From: UBA9337 sp036584565
GTDB lineage: Bacteria > Patescibacteriota > Minisyncoccia > Moranbacterales > UBA9337
DNA: 5,912 nt
Direction: 5' to 3'
Assembly: GCA_036584565.1 (NCBI GenBank)
Contig: JAZHDF010000033.1
Span: forward strand, 1-5,912
Both the position numbers and the translations under genes were made by a program. Below the pieces are notes generated by a model. The model made no database searches. It worked only from the letters and a program-made list of their open reading frames with translations, and had not been told where the DNA came from. Shown one piece after another: positions 1 through 5,782 of this stretch. The number at the start of each line of letters is the position of its first letter. The stretch's first letter is position 1.

Positions 1-602
1 ATGAGCGGGTTAGAATCAAGAGACATAATCGGATTGTCAAAATGCGGACGGATGTAGGAACCGGAATGTTTTTGGCTAATGCGGTATTCTTTTTTATAAT
101 TTTGACTACCGCTCAGGTTTTTTATGAAAACGGGATTACTGATATCGAATCGGCTCATCAAGCCGCCGAGGCGCTTCGACCCTTGGCCGGCGAACATGCT
201 TATTTGCTTTTTGCCCTGGGGATTATCGGTACCGGACTTTTGGCAATTCCTATTTTGGCCGGTTCGGGGGCGTATGCTTTGGCGGAGGTAATGAAATGGC
301 AAGAGGGCTTGGATAAAAAATTTTCTCGTGCTCGCGGATTTTATTTGGTGATAATTTTTTCGATTTTAGTCGGACTTCTGCTTAATTTTTTAAATATCAA
401 TCCGATTAAGGCTCTTTATTACGCCGCCTTTTTAAACGGAGTAATTTCGGTTCCACTCTTGATAACGATTATGGTGGTCGGAGATGATAAAAAAATTATG
501 GGGCGCGAAACTAATCCGATTTGGGTTAAAATTTTCGGTTGGGGCGCAATATTTTTTATGCTGGGAATTTTATTTTTGAGTTTAGTGTTGTTTTTTAAGT
601 AA
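1..602 (+). CDS. NRAMP-family divalent metal transporter, C-terminal part (5' end outside window)
   Basis: Integral membrane transporter that imports divalent metals such as Mn(II) or Fe(II), normally by metal/proton symport. The frame is open from base 3 to the left edge and reads E-R-V-R-I-K-R-H-N-R-I-V-K before the first ATG (base 42). That ATG is therefore an internal Met and the true start lies upstream. 199 residues are visible, roughly half of a usual 400-450 residue protein. Counting from base 3, five hydrophobic segments fit the last TM helices of the family: about 20-41, 66-95, 112-132, 135-160 and 173-198. Family-typical stretches are GTGMFLANAVFFFIILTTA, LLFALGIIGTGLLAIPILAGS followed by AYALAE, and NINPIKALYYAAFLNGV. 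The metal-binding residues of TM1 and TM6 lie outside the window, so the substrate cannot be judged. It ends with TAA 61 bases before dxs. Family assignment is firm; the metal is not known. Confidence 0.93.
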   Translation, partial: ERVRIKRHNRIVKMRTDVGTGMFLANAVFFFIILTTAQVFYENGITDIESAHQAAEALRPLAGEHAYLLFALGIIGTGLLAIPILAGSGAYALAEVMKWQEGLDKKFSRARGFYLVIIFSILVGLLLNFLNINPIKALYYAAFLNGVISVPLLITIMVVGDDKKIMGRETNPIWVKIFGWGAIFFMLGILFLSLVLFFK

Positions 603-640
603 TTTTTTTAAACTGTTTGATGATATTGGAGGAATAAGAG
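601..640 (+). promoter_or_regulatory. dxs leader element, partly repeated upstream of feoA
   Basis: Starting on the NRAMP stop codon, AATTTTTTTAAACT (601-614) is followed by TTTGAT (616-621) and TTGGAGGAATAA (626-637). The same 14-mer, then TTTGAT, then TTGGAGGAA and TAA, occurs in the same order before feoA (3277-3325). GGAGGA (628-633) looks like a strong Shine-Dalgarno sequence but ends 30 bases before the dxs ATG, too far for normal initiation. No ATG, GTG or TTG lies in the dxs frame between them. It may be part of a promoter or leader signal, or a chance match in AT-rich DNA. Confidence 0.3.
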
Positions 641-663
641 CGGTCGTAAAAATTAGTGCGGAT

Positions 664-2529
664 ATGAAAAAAAATAAGCCAATTAAAAATATTTTGTCAA
701 AAGTTAATTATCCTCAAGATTTTAGAGATTTTTCTGAGAAAGAGTTATTGATTTTGTGTCAAAATGTTAGAGATTTTTTGATAGAAACGGTTACTAAGAC
801 CGGCGGACACTTTGGTTCCAATTTGGGAGTGGTGGAATTAACGGTGGCGTTGCATAAAGTTTTTGATACCCCTAAAGACTTGATTATTTGGGATGTCGGA
901 CATCAGGCTTATCCGCATAAGATTCTTACCGGTCGAAAGGAAAGATTGCAGACGATTCGCAAGAAGGGCGGCTTGGCGCCTTTTCCCAAGATGGGCGAGA
1001 GCGAGTTCGATGTTTTTAGTGTGGGGCACTCCAGCACCTCTATTAGTGTCGCTACTGGCCTGGCTTTGGCCAAAAAAAGATCCAAACAAAGAATCGTTGC
1101 GGTTATTGGAGACGGAGCGCTGACTGGCGGGATGGCAATGGAAGCCTTAAATCACGCCGGAGATATCAAAGCGGATATTTTGGTGATACTCAATGACAAT
1201 AAAATGTCGATTTCTCCCAATGTGGGCGGGATGGGTAAGTATTTAACCAGACTTATTTCTTCGCCGTCTTATCTTAAGATGCGCAAAAAAGGCAATGAGA
1301 TTTTGAAGGGAGTGCCAACCATTCAGGAATTTGTTCGTCGGGCGGAAGTTTATGCCAAGGGAATGGTGACGCCGGGGACTTTTTTTGAGGAATTGGGTTT
1401 CGGTTATTACGGACCGATCGACGGTCATGATATCAGGACCTTATTGGAAGTTTTGGAAAATCTTAAAAAAGTTAAGGGTCCTAAGTTCTTGCATATTATT
1501 ACCAAAAAAGGAAAGGGCTATCTTCCGGCCGAAAAAGATAAGCTATCTTTGCATGCGGTCAGCCCCTGTTTTTCAAAAGAAAATGGAAGAAAAAATCCGA
1601 CTGTTATCAAGTTGACTTTTTCAAAAGTTTTGGGAGAATGGATTTGTGCCAAGGCCGTAAAGGATCAAAAAATTATAGCTATTACTCCGGCTATGTGCGA
1701 GGGTTCCGGTTTGGCGGAGTTTGACAAAAGATTTCCTAAGCGTTATTTTGATGTGGGAATCGCCGAGCAACATGCTTTGACTTTGGCCGCCGGTTTGGCG
1801 GTAGCCGGCAAAAAACCGGTGGTGGCGATTTATTCTTCTTTTTTGCAAAGAGCCTATGATCAACTGATTCATGATATCGCTTTGGAAAATCTGGACGTGC
1901 TTTTGGCGATTGATCGAGCGGGAGTGGTCGGCGGAGACGGAGCCACTCATAACGGAGTTTTTGATTTGTCATTTTTGCGTTGCGTGCCCAATCTAATAGT
2001 TTTGACACCGGCCGATGAGAATGAATTTTTCGCTATGTTGGATTTCGGTTATCAACATTTTGGTCCGGTGGCGGTGCGCTATCCTCGGGGCGGGGCGGGG
2101 AGTAAAATTTTTAAATCCAAGCTCCCCAAGATCCGATTGGGCGAGGGAGAATTAGTCACCAAAGGAAAAAAGATTGCCATTGTGGCTTTTGGAACTGTTT
2201 TAAAAAAATGTCAAAAGCCGGCGGAGAAATTGGGCGCTACTTTGGTCAATATGCGTTTTGTTAAGCCGTTGGATGAAAAATTGCTCAAAGAATTATCTCG
2301 CAAACATCAATATTTGATAACAGTCGAGGATAATACGGTTTTGGGCGGAGCGGGTAGCGCGGTCGGAGAGTTTATTCTTAACAATAAAATAAAGATCAAA
2401 GTTAAAAATATCGGTTTGCCGGATTATTTTTTGCCGCACGGCGGGCAAGAGGAAATTTTAAATGAGGCCGGATTGAGCGAAGAGGGGATTTTGTCTCAGA
2501 TAGAAAATTTTATCGAAAAAGAGGTTTGA
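664..2529 (+). CDS. dxs: 1-deoxy-D-xylulose-5-phosphate synthase
   Basis: Cytoplasmic thiamine-diphosphate enzyme that condenses pyruvate with glyceraldehyde 3-phosphate to DXP, the first step of the MEP isoprenoid pathway and a precursor for thiamine and pyridoxal. The length of 621 residues matches the usual ~620. Domains in order: N-terminal ThDP/Mg-binding domain (about 10-285), central pyrimidine-binding transketolase domain (about 316-478), C-terminal transketolase domain (about 495-612). Visible motifs: GGHFGSNLG with His49; VGHSSTSIS with His122; the ThDP motif GDGALTGG from Gly149 through Asn177-Asp178-Asn179; His297 in the flexible loop; DVGIAEQH with catalytic Glu368; Tyr390 and Arg396 (AIYSSFLQRAYD); Asp425 and His429 (GGDGATH); RYPRG at 472-476. 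No key residue is missing. ATG 664 is the only standard start that gives a normal N-terminus, although its nearest GGAGGA ends 30 bases upstream. It follows the NRAMP gene by 61 bases on the same strand, so co-transcription is possible. Stop is TGA. Confidence 0.98.
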   Translation: MKKNKPIKNILSKVNYPQDFRDFSEKELLILCQNVRDFLIETVTKTGGHFGSNLGVVELTVALHKVFDTPKDLIIWDVGHQAYPHKILTGRKERLQTIRKKGGLAPFPKMGESEFDVFSVGHSSTSISVATGLALAKKRSKQRIVAVIGDGALTGGMAMEALNHAGDIKADILVILNDNKMSISPNVGGMGKYLTRLISSPSYLKMRKKGNEILKGVPTIQEFVRRAEVYAKGMVTPGTFFEELGFGYYGPIDGHDIRTLLEVLENLKKVKGPKFLHIITKKGKGYLPAEKDKLSLHAVSPCFSKENGRKNPTVIKLTFSKVLGEWICAKAVKDQKIIAITPAMCEGSGLAEFDKRFPKRYFDVGIAEQHALTLAAGLAVAGKKPVVAIYSSFLQRAYDQLIHDIALENLDVLLAIDRAGVVGGDGATHNGVFDLSFLRCVPNLIVLTPADENEFFAMLDFGYQHFGPVAVRYPRGGAGSKIFKSKLPKIRLGEGELVTKGKKIAIVAFGTVLKKCQKPAEKLGATLVNMRFVKPLDEKLLKELSRKHQYLITVEDNTVLGGAGSAVGEFILNNKIKIKVKNIGLPDYFLPHGGQEEILNEAGLSEEGILSQIENFIEKEV

Positions 2530-2538
2530 GATTTGCGG

Positions 2539-2567
2539 TTGGAAGTTTAGCCTTAAGGTGTTATGCT
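2539..2567 (+). promoter_or_regulatory. Candidate extended -10 promoter for the acidic protein gene
   Basis: TTGGAA (2539-2544) and TATGCT (2562-2567) each match the sigma-70 -35 and -10 consensus at 4 of 6 positions and are separated by exactly 17 bases. TG at 2559-2560, one base before the -10, adds the extended -10 feature. Transcription would start near 2574, giving a leader of about 30 bases before the ATG at 2604. No clear terminator is seen between dxs and this site, so read-through from dxs is also possible. Confidence 0.4.
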
Positions 2568-2603
2568 TAATGTAAGTTTAATAAAAATTAATTTTAAAAA
2601 ATC

Positions 2604-3182
2604 ATGCAAATAGAATTGACAAATGAACAATATCGTCAGTTATTGGAATTGGCTTCCTTGGGAAACGGAGTTTTAGGAACAGTGGGGGATTTATCGCAAG
2701 ATCCGGTTTACGAGGCTAAATCGATGGAAGGAGAGGATCTGCAGAGTTATTTATTGGGTTTTGCGGGAGAATTTGACAGTGAAGATTTGCTTAAGGAGGA
2801 AATGTACCAAGAGCATATTTTGCCGATTATGATGGACTACGAGGATTTGGTTACTCATGATAATTTGAGTACTCAGTTGGCTTGGCGGGATATTAATCGG
2901 GAGATGAGTGAGGAGGAATTAAATGAGATGGTGGAGAAATACGAAGATCAATTGGAGGAAAAAATCTCGGCTTATGAAGACGGATATCGAAGGGAATTCG
3001 CTCATTTCGGACTTGCGCATCTAGAGGTAGTTCCAGGAGAAGAAACATTAGACGAGGGTGAAACGGAAGAGTCGGACAATTCGTCGGAAGTAGAAAAAGA
3101 AGAAGTCCAATCCGAAGGCTGGGTGGAAGACGCTCCCGGCGGAGAAGCCGATAAAGAAAACCTCGAAAAACCGATAGAATAA
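2604..3182 (+). CDS. Acidic protein of unknown function with a disordered-looking tail
   Basis: No known function is recognised. The 192-residue product has no signal peptide or membrane segment, so it is probably cytoplasmic. Residues 1-30 begin MQIELTNEQYRQLLELASLGNG, a predicted beta strand and helix; residues 92-142 (LAWRDINREMSEEELNEMV through HFGLAHLEV) look helical and charged. This start and the E-F-x-x-F-G-L-x-x-L-E-V ending resemble, from memory, an uncharacterised family seen in Parcubacteria and Clostridia that opens with M-K-I-x-L-T-x-E-Q-Y. Residues 144-192 form a very acidic, low-complexity tail rich in Glu, Asp, Ser and Gly, which seems to be an addition to that core and is probably disordered. 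No Shine-Dalgarno sequence precedes the ATG; the 30 bases upstream are almost all A and T. It has its own candidate promoter (2539-2567) and terminator (3189-3235), so it is likely a separate transcription unit between dxs and feoAB. That the gene is real is well supported by reading-frame length and codon style like its neighbours. Confidence 0.85.
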   Translation: MQIELTNEQYRQLLELASLGNGVLGTVGDLSQDPVYEAKSMEGEDLQSYLLGFAGEFDSEDLLKEEMYQEHILPIMMDYEDLVTHDNLSTQLAWRDINREMSEEELNEMVEKYEDQLEEKISAYEDGYRREFAHFGLAHLEVVPGEETLDEGETEESDNSSEVEKEEVQSEGWVEDAPGGEADKENLEKPIE

Positions 3183-3188
3183 AAAATA

Positions 3189-3235
3189 AAAAGTACGTAC
3201 TCGAGTAAGTACCCGGGTACGTACTTTTATTATTT
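3189..3235 (+). terminator. Rho-independent terminator, possibly bidirectional
   Basis: AAAAGTACGTAC (3189-3200) pairs perfectly with GTACGTACTTTT (3217-3228). The stem continues inward with T-G, C-G and G-C pairs, one mismatch and two more pairs, leaving a four-base loop (3207-3210). TTTTATTATTT follows on the + strand. The left side is A-rich (3181-3192), so the same hairpin could stop transcription coming from the right on the - strand. It lies 7 bases after the stop of the acidic protein gene and separates it from feoAB. Confidence 0.85.
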
Positions 3236-3241
3236 AGGATA

Positions 3242-3273
3242 ATTATTTTTTGATTTTTTTACCAAAAAATAAT
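3242..3273. repeat. 11-bp AT-rich inverted repeat in the feoA upstream region
   Basis: ATTATTTTTTG (3242-3252) is the exact reverse complement of CAAAAAATAAT (3263-3273), with a 10-base spacer. A T run follows at 3279-3285. The stem has only one G-C pair and would be weak as RNA. It could be a regulator-binding palindrome or a second weak terminator, but low-complexity A/T runs make chance pairing likely. Confidence 0.35.
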
Positions 3274-3276
3274 AAA

Positions 3277-3325
3277 AATTTTTTTAAACTTGATTTTTGA
3301 TTCGATTTGGAGGAAAATAAAGAAA
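3277..3325 (+). promoter_or_regulatory. feoA leader element, partly repeated upstream of dxs
   Basis: AATTTTTTTAAACT (3277-3290) is identical to 601-614. TTTGAT (3296-3301) and TTTGGAGGAAAATAA (3306-3320) then follow in the same order as before dxs, with small insertions. GGAGGA (3309-3314) is 62 bases before the feoA ATG, so it cannot be the feoA ribosome binding site, and no start codon suitable for a leader peptide follows it. TTGATT (3290-3295) is a possible -35 box, but no convincing -10 was found at the right distance. Confidence 0.3.
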
Positions 3326-3341
3326 GAATTATCTTTTGTAG

Positions 3342-3365
3342 CCTTAAAAGAATTTAAGGATTTTT
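3342..3365 (+). promoter_or_regulatory. feoA: Hairpin in the feoA leader covering the likely ribosome binding site
   Basis: CCTTAAA (3342-3348) and TTTAAGG (3353-3359) form a perfect 7-bp stem with the loop AGAA, followed by A and five T (3361-3365). The right arm contains AAGGA (3356-3360), the only Shine-Dalgarno-like sequence near the feoA ATG, 16 bases upstream of it. The hairpin could hide this site and limit translation, or act as a weak terminator/attenuator. The stem has only two G-C pairs, so it would be only marginally stable. Confidence 0.4.
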
Positions 3366-3376
3366 AAATATTTTTT

Positions 3377-3613
3377 ATGAATAAAGAAAAATTGAATAAC
3401 TTAGTTAATTTAAGAATAAATCAACAAGCGGTAATTGTTTGTGTGGATGCCGGTCCGGAATCGGTTAAGCGATTGGCCGATTTGGGACTAACTCCCGATA
3501 CACCGGTAAAATTATTAAAGAAGACTCTTTTTTTTGGGCCGATAGAGGTTGAAATCAGAGGATCCAGGCTTGTTTTGGGCAGAGGAATCGCTTCAAAGGT
3601 ATGGGTAAAATAA
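3377..3613 (+). CDS. feoA: Ferrous iron transport protein A (FeoA)
   Basis: Small cytoplasmic SH3-like protein that works with the Fe(II) permease FeoB, probably by contacting it and modulating its activity. The 78 residues match the usual 75-85. The diagnostic pattern is present: RLADLGLTPDTPV at 32-44, then FGPIEVEIRGSRLVLGRGIA (53-72) ending in S-K-V-W-V, which is the normal FeoA end. The ATG at 3377 gives a typical short N-terminus; the nearest Shine-Dalgarno-like AAGGA (3356-3360) is 16 bases away and inside a hairpin. Its last 13 bases overlap the start of feoB, so the two are one operon and probably translationally coupled. Expression likely starts between the terminator at 3189-3235 and 3376, but no clear Fur or DtxR box was found there. 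Confidence 0.95.
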   Translation: MNKEKLNNLVNLRINQQAVIVCVDAGPESVKRLADLGLTPDTPVKLLKKTLFFGPIEVEIRGSRLVLGRGIASKVWVK

Positions 3614-5532
3614 AAAAAACAAAAAAATTAAATATTGTTTTGGCCGGACAAGCCAATGTCGGTAAGTCGGTTATATTTAATTATCTAACCGGATTACATC
3701 AGCATATCGGAAATTGGGCCGGAAAGACGGTAGAAAAAGCGGAGGGAACTTTGTACTATAAGGGTTATCGGATAGATGTTTTGGATTTACCGGGGATTTA
3801 TTCTTTATCCACTTTTTCTTTGGAAGAAATTATCTCTCGTGAATACATTGCTTTTCAGAAGCCTGATTTTATAATTAATGTCGTGGATGCGACCCGCCTG
3901 GAGAGGAATTTAATTTTTACTTTGCAACTTCTGGAATTGGAGAGACCAATGGTGGTTTCTTTGAATATGATTAATTTATCTCGTAAGAAGGGGATGCGGA
4001 TTGATATCGAGAAGTTGGAAAAAATTCTCAATGTCAAAGTCATAGAGACAGAGGCTATTTACGGTAAGGGAATAAATAAATGTCTTGAGGAGGGTATAAG
4101 TCTGGCAAACAGAAAAAATTCTCGAAATTTTTTGCGGTTCGGCAAAGAGACGGAGGAGAGGCTTGAAAAAATAGTTGATTTTTTAAAGGACATTGAAATT
4201 GCTTATCCTAAGCGTTGGACAGCTATCAAACTTTTGGAAAAAGACAAGCAAATAAGAGAATTAATCAAGAAAAAAAATCCGGAGATTTTGCCTCAAGCCG
4301 ATAAATTTTGCTTGGAATTGGAGAGTATGCACGGTCATGACTCGGCTTTGGTAATCGCCGATGAGCGATGCGGTTTAGTTTCTCAAATAATAAGGGAAGT
4401 GTTAAGAATTCAAAAACCGCAAAAGATAAGTTTGGAGGAGAAACTGGATAATTTGACCGGGCACAAAATTTGGGGTTATCCGATTATGTTTTTGATTCTT
4501 GCTTCGGTTTTTGTGTTCATTTTTCAATTCGGCAACTATTTTTCATCTCTCTTGGAGAGTTTGACTGTCAATTGGCAAGTCGGTTTTCAAAATTTTTTCG
4601 GTTCGAGTTTGGGAGCGAATTTACTTTGGAGCGGAGTGGAAAGTGTTATTGCTTTGATGGAAATCGTCTTGCCTTTTATTTTCCCTTTTTATCTGTGTTT
4701 GTTTATTTTAGAAGATTGGGGGTATTTGGCAAGAGTGGCTTTTTTGACTGATAACTTGATGCATAAAATGGGAGTGCACGGGAAAGCGTGTATACCCTTG
4801 ATACTCGGTTTCGGTTGCAATACGCCGGCTTGTCTTTCTTGTCGGATAATGGAGACTCAGCGAGAAAGATTCTTGACCGGCTTTTTGGTAACCTTTGTTC
4901 CTTGTAGCGCGGTAGGAGTGATTGTTTTGGGCTTGGTGGGTAGATATGTTGGGATGGAATGGGTTTTGGGTTTATATTTTTTGGTTATCCTAATAGCGAT
5001 TATTTTGGGATTTTTGGTTTCTAAAATACTGCCTGGAGAGCCGGTGGCTTTGATTATGGATATGCCCGACTATAAGCTCCCCAATCTAAAAAATGTATTT
5101 TTGCAAACTTGGGGAAGATTAAGAGAATTTATTTTTATCGCCGGACCGATAATTATTCTTTCCGGCGTAATAATCGAGGCTTTGTATATATCGGGAGGCT
5201 TGAGGGTAATTTCCGATTTTTTGGCACCTATTACCGTTGGGTGGTTGGGGTTGCCTTCTGCGTTGGGGGTTTTACTTATTTTGGGTATTTTACGCAAAGA
5301 GCTTATTTTGGTAATGTTGGCCACTCTTTTGGGCACAACGGATTTCGGAGAGGTTTTGAGTCCGGAACAAATAATAACTTTGACCTTGGTTAGTATGTTG
5401 TATATCCCTTGCGTTGCCACCATTGCCGCTTTTTGGAAAGAATTCGGTTGGAAAAAGACTTTGGGAGTAACCGTATTTAAAATTATCTTGGCTATTTTAA
5501 TCGGCGGGTTGGTGTATAGATTTTTGATCTGA
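3601..5532 (+). CDS. feoB: Ferrous iron transport protein B (FeoB), G4 motif variant
   Basis: Inner-membrane Fe(II) transporter with an N-terminal G domain. At 643 residues it is shorter than E. coli FeoB (~770) but fits a shorter subgroup with QHIGNW-x-GKTVEKAEG near the start. G domain: G1 GQANVGKS (16-23); G2 around Thr43; G3 DLPG (62-65); G4 reads N-M-I-N (122-125) where NxxD is expected; G5-like T-E-A at 150-152. A helical domain (about 165-285) includes PKRWTAIKLLEKD. The membrane part starts near 294, with segments about 294-310, 346-370, 425-446, 453-474, 508-527, 551-577, 590-610 and 621-642. Gate 1 is GFGCNTPACLSC (Cys406, 411, 414), with VPCSA (Cys435) after it; gate 2 is PCVATIAAFWKE (Cys604). 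The ATG overlaps feoA by 13 bases; AGAGGA at 3581-3586 and AAAGG at 3595-3599 are possible ribosome binding sites inside feoA. There is no C-terminal FeoC-like extension. Stop is TGA. Identity is secure; nucleotide preference is uncertain because of residue 125. Confidence 0.97.
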   Translation: MGKIKKTKKLNIVLAGQANVGKSVIFNYLTGLHQHIGNWAGKTVEKAEGTLYYKGYRIDVLDLPGIYSLSTFSLEEIISREYIAFQKPDFIINVVDATRLERNLIFTLQLLELERPMVVSLNMINLSRKKGMRIDIEKLEKILNVKVIETEAIYGKGINKCLEEGISLANRKNSRNFLRFGKETEERLEKIVDFLKDIEIAYPKRWTAIKLLEKDKQIRELIKKKNPEILPQADKFCLELESMHGHDSALVIADERCGLVSQIIREVLRIQKPQKISLEEKLDNLTGHKIWGYPIMFLILASVFVFIFQFGNYFSSLLESLTVNWQVGFQNFFGSSLGANLLWSGVESVIALMEIVLPFIFPFYLCLFILEDWGYLARVAFLTDNLMHKMGVHGKACIPLILGFGCNTPACLSCRIMETQRERFLTGFLVTFVPCSAVGVIVLGLVGRYVGMEWVLGLYFLVILIAIILGFLVSKILPGEPVALIMDMPDYKLPNLKNVFLQTWGRLREFIFIAGPIIILSGVIIEALYISGGLRVISDFLAPITVGWLGLPSALGVLLILGILRKELILVMLATLLGTTDFGEVLSPEQIITLTLVSMLYIPCVATIAAFWKEFGWKKTLGVTVFKIILAILIGGLVYRFLI

Positions 5533-5619
5533 TTGAATATTTTTTAGTTTTTTGTGTCATTGATAGATTGCTATTTAATAAATATCAGGCAAACCATTTA
5601 CTGATTGTCTGCATCGGGT

Positions 5620-5669
5620 CACCCCTCCTTTTTTTTGCGGAAATTCCGCAAAGAGGGGGGTGTTTTTTT
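5620..5669 (+). terminator. Rho-independent terminator of the feoAB operon
   Basis: CACCCCTC (5620-5627) pairs with GAGGGGGGTG (G5655 to G5662, one G-T wobble). The stem continues through C5628-G5653 and three T-A pairs, skipping a bulged A5654 and about five extra T in the left arm, to GCGGAA/TTCCGC (5637-5642 with 5644-5649) at the top. Seven T follow (5663-5669). It starts 88 bases after the feoB stop. The run of eight T inside the left arm makes it an unusually lopsided hairpin. Confidence 0.8.
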
Positions 5670-5670
5670 C

Positions 5671-5730
5671 GGGAAGAATAAATATTTACATTTATAAGTA
5701 CGTAATTTGCTACGTAACAAAATATTTCCC
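5671..5730. repeat. Nested inverted repeat between two terminators
   Basis: GGG (5671-5673) and AAATATTT (5680-5687) on the left face AAATATTT and CCC (5720-5730) on the right, with AAGAAT bulged on the left side. Inside lie two copies of TACGTA (5699-5704 and 5711-5716), six bases apart, which can also pair. AAATATTT and TACGTA are each self-complementary, so cruciform or protein-binding roles are as possible as an RNA fold. Confidence 0.4.
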
Positions 5731-5753
5731 AAGGATTATTTACCGCTCATTTC

Positions 5754-5779
5754 TCTCGAATAATCTCAAAATTTCTCAA
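5754..5779. repeat. Three TCTCRA repeats at exact 10-bp spacing
   Basis: TCTCGA, TCTCAA and TCTCAA begin at 5754, 5764 and 5774, each exactly one DNA helical turn apart, separated by AT-rich bases and lying directly before the 22-bp inverted repeat. Such phasing suits repeated contacts by one protein on one face of the helix, but three short units could also arise by chance. Confidence 0.35.
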
Positions 5780-5782
5780 TTT

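Noticed and set aside
1..57. ATG at base 1 opening an 18-codon frame
   Set aside because: It is out of frame with the NRAMP coding sequence and ends quickly at TAG.
42..602. Taking ATG at 42 as the start of a complete 186-residue protein
   Set aside because: The frame is open to the window edge with family-typical loop residues, and the protein begins in the middle of the NRAMP fold.
641..650. CGGTCGTAAA shared by the dxs leader and the loop region of the 22-bp palindrome (5803-5812)
   Set aside because: Ten-base matches are expected by chance in a window of this size, and the contexts differ.
1621..2008. Longer - strand open frames inside dxs
   Set aside because: They overlap a fully conserved gene, resemble no protein family I know, and mirror its codon pattern.
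2527..2550. UGA read as glycine (as in some Patescibacteria), extending DXS
   Set aside because: DXS and FeoB both end at their normal family lengths at TGA, so the standard code fits.
3230..3250. Fur- or DtxR-like box (TTTAGGATAATTATT) upstream of feoA
   Set aside because: Only partial half-sites are visible and there is no proper dyad, so it is indistinguishable from AT-rich background.
5617..5631. Resemblance to the 3' end of 16S rRNA
   Set aside because: Upstream sequence does not match 16S rRNA at all, and the segment is the left arm of the feo terminator.
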